The translations under genes were made by a program, and so were the position numbers. Below are positions 63,801 through 64,000 of a DNA stretch of 64,000 nt, piece by piece. Every line of letters starts with the position of its first letter. Position 1 is the stretch's first letter. The notes below the pieces were generated by a model. That model had not been told where the DNA came from. It worked only from the letters and a program-made list of their open reading frames with translations, and ran no database searches. Origin of the DNA: Panopea generosa (taxonomy: Eukaryota; Mollusca; Bivalvia; Adapedonta; Hiatellidae); contig CM055909.1 in the NCBI GenBank assembly GCA_029582155.1, forward strand, positions 46,072,218 through 46,136,217, given 5' to 3'.

Positions 63801-64000
63801 CTAATTTGGATGGAAGTGAATCCAATCAGGCACTTCCTGATATCGAGAGTGAATCAAAAATTGCTGAAAGGGTGGATGTCAAATCAGACGTAGATGATGC
63901 AACACCTAAACCAGAAGATGAAGTTACTATGACCGAACAAGAAATTGTAAAATCAGAAAATGTCACTAGTGCTGTAAATGACATTGAAGTAAAACAGGTT
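22508..64000 (+). CDS. Large unrecognised multi-exon gene (whole span, 3' end outside window)
   Basis: Ten exons: 22508-22563, 29255-29330, 30970-31080, 31615-31766, 38241-38374, 39418-39539, 41286-41433, 42402-42457, 45757-45884 and 48570 to beyond the window. The first nine total 983 nt. With the first base of exon 10 this makes 328 full codons, and every junction joins in phase with GT/AG sites, which strongly supports one gene. The product starts MAVSKKDIKDISELVRKK with no signal peptide or membrane segment. It is basic and Ser/Arg-rich for ~330 residues, then charged and low-complexity, then carries an LC8-type TQT cluster, then over 4,000 residues of acidic repeats. I do not recognise the family. 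The build (basic head, long acidic repeat tail, one giant exon) recalls large cytoskeletal scaffolds, but that is only analogy. Reading through exon 10 needs ten +1 frame changes. Confidence 0.75.
22727..22993 (+). mobile_element. tRNA-derived SINE, family B (copy 2) with target-site duplication
   Basis: A 5'-truncated copy starting inside the tRNA-like head (box B GAGTTCGAATCCCC), ending in an (ATCA)n tail. It is flanked by an 11-bp perfect direct repeat CTACCGAAGAC at 22,716-22,726 and 22,994-23,004, the mark of target-primed retroposition. It lies in intron 1. Confidence 0.9.
23191..23425 (+). mobile_element. tRNA-derived SINE, family A (copy 3)
   Basis: A diverged copy in intron 1. The tRNA-like head is degraded (CCGTGAATGACTAGCCTTTG), but the body 'tgccagttactagaggaagg', 'ttctcagattcattttt' and 'accagtaaaaa' matches the other copies. 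Confidence 0.75.
23426..24899 (+). other. Intron 1, no recognised content
   Basis: AT-rich intronic sequence. A 61-codon frame at 23,691-23,876 is Phe/Tyr-rich AT-frame noise. Confidence 0.45.
24900..25141 (+). mobile_element. tRNA-derived SINE, family B (copy 3, full head)
   Basis: The most complete tRNA-like head in the window: acceptor-like TCGGGCC pairs with CGCCCGA, box A is TTAGCTCTGTCGGTTA, a TCTGA/TTCAG anticodon-type stem has the loop CTATCAA, and box B is GAGTTCGAATCCCC. The family-B body follows immediately, so it is a SINE rather than a free tRNA gene. Confidence 0.85.
25344..25466 (+). CDS. Possible alternative exon between exons 1 and 2 (weak)
   Basis: After tandem acceptors six bases apart (ATCAG|TAACAG|AG), a frame in phase with exon 1 reads AYHSLILDTCFKDVLLSDIN and so on. 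To stay in phase with exon 2 it would have to use the weak donor TT|GTAATT near 25,467; the better-looking GTATGT donor at 25,460 breaks the frame. Exon 1 joins exon 2 perfectly without it, so it is probably spurious or a minor form. Confidence 0.2.
26100..26258 (-). mobile_element. tRNA-derived SINE-like repeat, family D (copy 1)
   Basis: The minus strand has a tRNA-like head ('gatcgcgtggtcatgtgatagag', box B GGTTCGATCC) followed by 'aagacacttttt' and 'gcatatgcttagtatcggt'. It is shared with 26,783 and 34,350. Confidence 0.7.
26259..26782 (+). other. Intron 1, no recognised content
   Basis: AT-rich with a short AT-palindromic tract near 26,655. Confidence 0.4.
26783..26943 (-). mobile_element. 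tRNA-derived SINE-like repeat, family D (copy 2)
   Basis: Carries GGGTTCGATCC (box B) on the minus strand, a degraded box A, and the family-D body ('tgagcaagacatttttt', 'gcataagctt'). The 66-codon plus-strand frame here is the repeat. Confidence 0.7.
26944..27795 (+). other. Intron 1, no recognised content
   Basis: No gene or repeat that I can support. Confidence 0.4.
27796..27900 (-). repeat. tRNA-like SINE remnant
   Basis: The minus strand contains GGTTCGAACCC (a perfect box B) preceded by a box-A-like segment about 45 bp upstream. No family body is recognised. Confidence 0.45.
27901..28861 (+). other. Intron 1, no recognised content
   Basis: Holds a 108-codon plus-strand frame (28,082-28,408) with no recognisable domain, coding bias or splice link to the surrounding gene. 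Confidence 0.4.
28862..29085 (+). mobile_element. SINE-like repeat, family E (copy 2)
   Basis: Aligns with the reverse complement of 8,052-8,245 and ends GACGCTAAACACCAAAC. It lies near the end of intron 1. Confidence 0.65.
29255..29330 (+). CDS. Large gene, exon 2
   Basis: Acceptor TTTCAG at 29,254, donor GTAAGT at 29,331. Only one frame is open, and it needs two bases from the previous exon, exactly what exon 1 supplies (CT+C). It encodes residues 19-44, including ELYMNVERRETRFDPKGRF and TTTPKM. Confidence 0.75.
29700..29905 (+). repeat. Dispersed repeat S (copy 1)
   Basis: Shares 'gggagctt.aacctg.tta', 'tccaa..t.gctctta' and 'cgagaca' in the same order with 37,880-38,085. Both copies lie in introns of the large gene. 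Confidence 0.5.
29906..30969 (+). other. Intron 2, no recognised content
   Basis: AT-rich; a 62-codon frame at 30,394-30,582 is unsupported. Confidence 0.4.
30970..31080 (+). CDS. Large gene, exon 3
   Basis: Acceptor CGTTTCAG, donor AAG|GTACAT. It is 111 nt and phase 0 at both ends. It encodes residues 45-81, starting HKYDFLYKVLDSTVLESQ and then the basic HRRSRHTKTESS. The RRSRHT motif recurs in exon 9. Confidence 0.78.
31081..31614 (+). other. Intron 3, no recognised content
   Basis: AT-rich. The 65-codon frame at 31,347-31,544 is noise. Confidence 0.45.
31615..31766 (+). CDS. Large gene, exon 4
   Basis: Acceptor CTACAG, donor AA|GTAAGT. It encodes residues 82-131 and part of 132. The sequence is strongly basic and Ser/Arg-rich (SPDRSKSSRKSSERAKSS) and ends in a possible nuclear localisation signal, EKKRKKDDK. 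The 107-codon frame over this region is an out-of-frame shadow. Confidence 0.8.
31767..32716 (+). other. Intron 4, no recognised content
   Basis: Short frames only. Confidence 0.4.
32717..32931 (+). repeat. Dispersed repeat T (copy 1)
   Basis: Aligns with 33,221-33,417: 'aaatgagac.ttt', 'tatagaac.t.cataa', 'gcccatgaggtga' versus 'gtccacgaggtga'. Two diverged direct copies lie 500 bp apart in intron 4. Confidence 0.55.
33221..33417 (+). repeat. Dispersed repeat T (copy 2)
   Basis: Partner of the copy at 32,717. The order of shared blocks is the same, with many substitutions. Confidence 0.55.
33418..34349 (+). other. Intron 4, no recognised content
   Basis: AT-rich, nothing supportable. Confidence 0.4.
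34350..34517 (-). mobile_element. tRNA-derived SINE-like repeat, family D (copy 3)
   Basis: Body 'gaagtcatcctggatagaac', 'actaagcatatgcagaaaag' and a tRNA-like head on the minus strand ('gcgtggtccagttataaag'), as in the 26-kb copies. Lies just left of the 145-bp array. Confidence 0.7.
34611..35826. repeat. 145-bp satellite-like tandem array
   Basis: About 8.4 copies of a 145-bp unit containing ACCATGACTGTGTGGCCGCA, TTGCACAAACAAGTCATTA and CAATCCTCGGAACTCATTTT. Variants GAACCATG and GAATCATG alternate in units 2 to 8, giving a 290-bp higher-order period. A cluster of overlapping 63-70-codon minus-strand frames comes only from the repeat, since 145 is not a multiple of 3. Lies in intron 4. Confidence 0.95.
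35827..36431 (+). other. Intron 4, no recognised content
   Basis: AT-rich; a 65-codon minus frame is unsupported. Confidence 0.4.
36432..36585. mobile_element. Small TIR element (pogo/Tigger-like MITE)
   Basis: Left end TACAATAGAACTTCGA and right end GTGAAGTTTTACTGTA are inverted repeats (12 of 16 match), bounded by TA as expected of Tc1/pogo-type target sites. The 154-bp interior contains the 'ctcgaaccctc' and 'attcgagcc' blocks typical of such MITEs. Confidence 0.55.
36586..37771 (+). other. Intron 4, no recognised content
   Basis: A 60-codon minus-strand frame (37,166-37,348) is not supported. Confidence 0.4.
37772..37814. repeat. (AC)n microsatellite
   Basis: About 21 AC dinucleotides without interruption. 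Confidence 0.95.
37880..38085 (+). repeat. Dispersed repeat S (copy 2)
   Basis: Partner of 29,700-29,905; shared blocks include 'ggggagcttgaacctggtta' and 'gctcttacc...atcgtcatatgataagacgagaca'. Confidence 0.5.
38241..38374 (+). CDS. Large gene, exon 5
   Basis: Acceptor TATTCTAG, donor G|GTAAGT. It encodes residues 132-176 and one base of 177: SKSSSQTHDEEEKRVVRSYP, then RSFKTEDHDTSHTTKSTESI. The phases match exons 4 and 6. Confidence 0.8.
38375..39097 (+). other. Intron 5, no recognised content
   Basis: AT-rich, no supportable feature. Confidence 0.4.
39098..39275 (-). mobile_element. tRNA-derived SINE, family B (copy 4, 3' fragment)
   Basis: Diverged body only ('gatggcataaaaatgacact' on the minus strand, 'ccaggaatcctgg', 'ttgatcagaagcgagaaac'). 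The tRNA head is lost. Confidence 0.55.
39418..39539 (+). CDS. Large gene, exon 6
   Basis: Acceptor TTGAAG, donor TTT|GTAAGT. It encodes residues 177-217, ending RRVVLDREYDRLTTYANDIF. The open frame continues into the intron past the donor, but exon 7 joins in phase. Confidence 0.78.
39700..39770 (+). repeat. Dispersed repeat R (fragment)
   Basis: Contains 'gaccttatttatatagaac' and 'attcaactgtgtagtgaggc', as in the full copies. Confidence 0.5.
39771..40539 (+). other. Intron 6, no recognised content
   Basis: AT-rich; a 62-codon frame at 40,212 is noise. Confidence 0.4.
40540..40965 (+). repeat. Dispersed repeat R (copy 4)
   Basis: Contains the TGCAGCAGATGAGAAAGCAA core with 'aagctggcatag', 'caataagaca', 'gatgcatgtat', 'gtcaacgcactctctttat', 'ggccaacctacc' and a 3' 'tatatagaacaaaaaaaacc' segment. 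Short frames here are repeat. Confidence 0.7.
41286..41433 (+). CDS. Large gene, exon 7
   Basis: Acceptor TTTCACAG, donor G|GTGTGT. It encodes residues 218-266: NDIPVDEVQIIHRYRPSRSN, then YQGFSRHVGSILRTKNFVQF. This is the least low-complexity, most globular-looking piece of the N-terminal region. No family was recognised. Confidence 0.8.
41434..42232 (+). other. Intron 7 with a microsatellite
   Basis: Contains the (CT)n run and a 106-codon frame (41,753-42,073) with no splice context or recognisable domain. Confidence 0.4.
41594..41635. repeat. (CT)n microsatellite
   Basis: About 20 uninterrupted CT dinucleotides. Confidence 0.95.
42233..42290 (+). mobile_element. tRNA-derived SINE, family A (5' fragment)
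   Basis: Head only: GAGGTCCTCCGCGGCTAAGT and GGTCTAAGGC. It stops before the body. Confidence 0.6.
42402..42457 (+). CDS. Large gene, exon 8
   Basis: A short exon with acceptor CTATTTCAG and donor AAG|GTAAAT. It encodes residues 267-285: GLSHSQSTDKGSTDSLSKK. The phases match both neighbours. Confidence 0.72.
42458..43280 (+). other. Intron 8 with a microsatellite
   Basis: Holds a (GTT/GCT)n run at 42,758-42,820; nothing else supportable. Confidence 0.45.
42758..42820. repeat. (GTT/GCT)n microsatellite
   Basis: GTT and GCT triplets, with a pure GCT core. Confidence 0.9.
43281..43807 (+). mobile_element. MITE family M (copy 3, best preserved ends)
   Basis: 527 bp bounded by TTAAAGGGAATTTATCAGG (43,281-43,299) and CCTGATAAACTCCCTTTAA (43,789-43,807), an 18 of 19 inverted match. 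The outermost TTAA could be a TTAA target duplication as in piggyBac-type elements, or part of the inverted repeat itself. The interior aligns with the copies at 1.8 and 2.7 kb. The 75-codon frame inside is not a gene. Lies in intron 8. Confidence 0.85.
43808..44689 (+). other. Intron 8, no recognised content
   Basis: AT-rich, nothing supportable. Confidence 0.4.
44690..45075 (-). repeat. Dispersed repeat R (copy 5, inverted)
   Basis: The reverse complement matches the 40.5-kb copy: 'ggtctcactacacagttgaa', 'gttgaccagc', 'gggtgcaatgacaccctgag' and the TGCAG core. Confidence 0.65.
45236..45418 (-). mobile_element. tRNA-derived SINE, family C (copy 2)
   Basis: Close match to 21,780-21,962: box B GGGTTCGATACCC on the minus strand, then 'cactcagtactggttcacca', 'ctcgagagcggttcatat' and 'agctctgagctt'. 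The 63-codon minus-strand frame is the repeat. Confidence 0.82.
45757..45884 (+). CDS. Large gene, exon 9
   Basis: Acceptor CGTTTTGTAG, donor GG|GTGAGT. It encodes residues 286-327 and two bases of Gly328: KNKSPSRGVHINHVTRRNAN, then RTERRSRHTVYSSIVDTAPG. It shares the RRSRHT motif with exon 3. The donor leaves GG, completed by the first G of exon 10. The 92-codon minus-strand frame here is a shadow. Confidence 0.78.
46275..46658. repeat. 16-bp minisatellite (AGAGATTATATTCTAA)
   Basis: About 24 imperfect copies, with CTAAAG and CTCAAG variants. Lies in intron 9. Confidence 0.92.
46659..47534 (+). other. Intron 9, no recognised content
   Basis: Very AT-rich, with TA runs near 47,240. A 72-codon frame at 47,255 is unsupported. 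Confidence 0.4.
47535..47600 (+). mobile_element. SINE family A tail fragment
   Basis: 'aatcagtctgag...gttatgtcatatatgacctgaatggtgttaaacatt' resembles the 3' end of family A (compare 23,335-23,415). Weakly supported. Confidence 0.35.
47601..48569 (+). other. End of intron 9, no recognised content
   Basis: AT-rich. The frame of exon 10 happens to be open upstream of the acceptor from 48,448, but the codons there look like AT-rich intron. Confidence 0.45.
48570..64000 (+). CDS. Large gene, exon 10: giant repeat-coding exon (runs off the window)
   Basis: The acceptor AACTGCAG at 48,569 joins exon 9 as GG|G then ATG AGG, so the frame is fixed independently. The exon codes for at least ~5,100 residues in order: a unique charged region (48,570-51,100) with a Lys/Ser/Arg stretch (SPREN, SPRVTK and SSRVHK repeats), the acidic DDYEDDFEEDEPNEP patch and a TQT motif cluster; acidic repeat domain 1 (51,100-60,360); a unique island (60,361-61,150); acidic repeat domain 2 (61,151 onward). 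Frame use is 1 up to ~50,270, then moves +1 at ~50,270, ~51,085, ~51,231, ~51,532, ~52,650, ~56,778, ~58,762, ~59,256, ~60,010 and ~60,724. Between the changes coding quality is high. No signal peptide precedes it, so its many NDT/NET sequons are probably not glycosylated. The long minus-strand frames opposite it are shadows. Confidence 0.72.
48883..48888 (+). other. Possible internal splice donor in exon 10
   Basis: GAT|GTAAGT at a codon boundary (phase 0) is a perfect donor sequence inside the coding frame (KDVSKDKD|VSICL). If used, the transcript would skip the repeat region. No matching acceptor is visible in this window. Confidence 0.3.
50705..50843 (+). repeat. TQT motif cluster (probable LC8 docking array)
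   Basis: Around residues 1041-1085 the frame-2 reading gives CHTQTI, STQTQTI, SIQTQTI, NVQTQTQ, EIETQTD and VESQTDY: five TQT motifs and one SQT, spaced about 8-13 residues. The TQT anchor, often TQTD or TQTE, is the known recognition motif of dynein light chain LC8, and multivalent arrays occur in ASCIZ and other scaffolds. Binding is inferred from the motif alone. Confidence 0.6.
51100..60360 (+). repeat. Coding repeat domain 1: 160-residue acidic units
   Basis: Full units are ~475-480 nt and shorter ones ~300-360 nt. Two related ~80-residue halves alternate. Half A starts like KQATPDIQTESKIDEGADVK and half B like KQVTTDIGNDSIIAETEDAK; both continue with an ENETES/NETEAANNETL-like segment and end SENDTxDVNxIE. 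Half-A starts fall near 51,720, 52,200, 54,199, 55,034, 55,514, 55,989, 56,469, 56,949, 57,423, 57,900, 58,375, 58,852 and 59,329. Rich in Glu, Asp, Thr, Asn and Ser with no Trp or His clusters: almost certainly disordered. Confidence 0.85.
54770..58130 (+). repeat. ~1.43-kb higher-order repeat inside domain 1
   Basis: Three-unit blocks recur at an offset of about 1,435-1,438 nt. For example the ISPDIHVESTIAE unit occurs at 55,511 and 56,946, and the SSIAxTEDAxSDLHIAEDSE-type unit at ~54,810, ~56,245 and ~57,680. High identity implies recent duplication by unequal exchange. The +1 change at 56,778 lies at the equivalent place to 55,340, which has no extra base. Confidence 0.8.
60361..61150 (+). 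other. Unique coding island between the two repeat domains
   Basis: The repeat pattern stops and a non-repetitive, still acidic segment follows. It includes ITPKPDEERSPMQTGQNILY, PACEPAEPIPPPLSSFFNDE (the only proline-rich spot) and, after the +1 change near 60,724, DDTLTTISEVDEDNSN and KTKEILEELKESEALLTVKN, a likely helix. No family was recognised. Confidence 0.65.
61151..64000 (+). repeat. Coding repeat domain 2: 160-residue acidic units
   Basis: Open in a single frame to the window end. TTDTGNDSTIAETEDAKSDL-type starts at about 61,677, 62,157, 62,637, 63,117 and 63,597 give a period of exactly 480 nt. The same A/B half-unit plan as domain 1 is kept, but with its own consensus (AADKEINDKESANNETL, KPEDDITKTEQEIVKSEND), so the two domains expanded separately. 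Confidence 0.85.

Noticed and set aside
53348-63825. Long minus-strand open frames (up to 462 codons) opposite the giant exon, Ser/Val-rich
   Set aside because: They are shadows of the biased codons of the acidic repeats. The plus strand has the splice-linked frame, and the minus frames have no start context or domains.

Overview
This is AT-rich, intron-rich animal DNA. A bursicon-beta-like cystine-knot hormone exon points to a protostome. The dense mix of tRNA-derived SINEs, small inverted-repeat transposons, a decayed mariner and many minisatellites fits a mollusc, most likely a bivalve; this is inference from gene content and repeat style, not from a search. No bacterial-type genes, CRISPR array, rRNA or convincing functional tRNA was seen.

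Left part (1-22,400): mostly repeats. The one convincing gene piece is on the minus strand at 7085-7873. It is the first coding exon of a secreted bursicon-beta-like subunit with an unusually long propeptide, and a TATA box lies just upstream. Around it are three copies of one inverted-repeat MITE family (a third lies at 43.3 kb), a tandemly duplicated dispersed repeat (5.7-6.6 kb), a decayed mariner transposase (13.3-14.1 kb), a 12/13-bp minisatellite (10.2-11.3 kb), a 17-bp minisatellite (14.3-14.7 kb), a 60-bp array of 27 in-register copies (18.4-20.0 kb) and GAT-rich microsatellites.

Right part (22,508-64,000 and beyond): one large plus-strand gene that I do not recognise. Nine small exons (22,508 to 45,884) join with consistent splice phases into 327 codons plus 2 nt. 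They then run in frame into a giant exon starting at 48,570 that does not end inside the window (at least 15.4 kb). The N-terminal part is basic and Ser/Arg-rich and has no signal peptide. The giant exon begins with a unique charged region, then a DDYEDDFEED acidic patch and a cluster of TQT motifs that looks like a dynein light chain (LC8) docking array. After these come two blocks of a very acidic 160-residue (480-nt) repeat, itself a dimer of an ~80-residue unit, separated by a unique island at 60.4-61.1 kb. The introns are full of SINEs, satellites (notably a 145-bp array at 34.6-35.8 kb) and MITEs.

The oddest feature is that the giant exon can only be read through by shifting frame ten times, and all ten shifts go the same way (+1). 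At seven of the sites, comparison with sister repeat copies shows a single extra nucleotide. This could be assembly error, decay, or programmed +1 frameshifting; read mapping and transcript or ribosome data would tell these apart.
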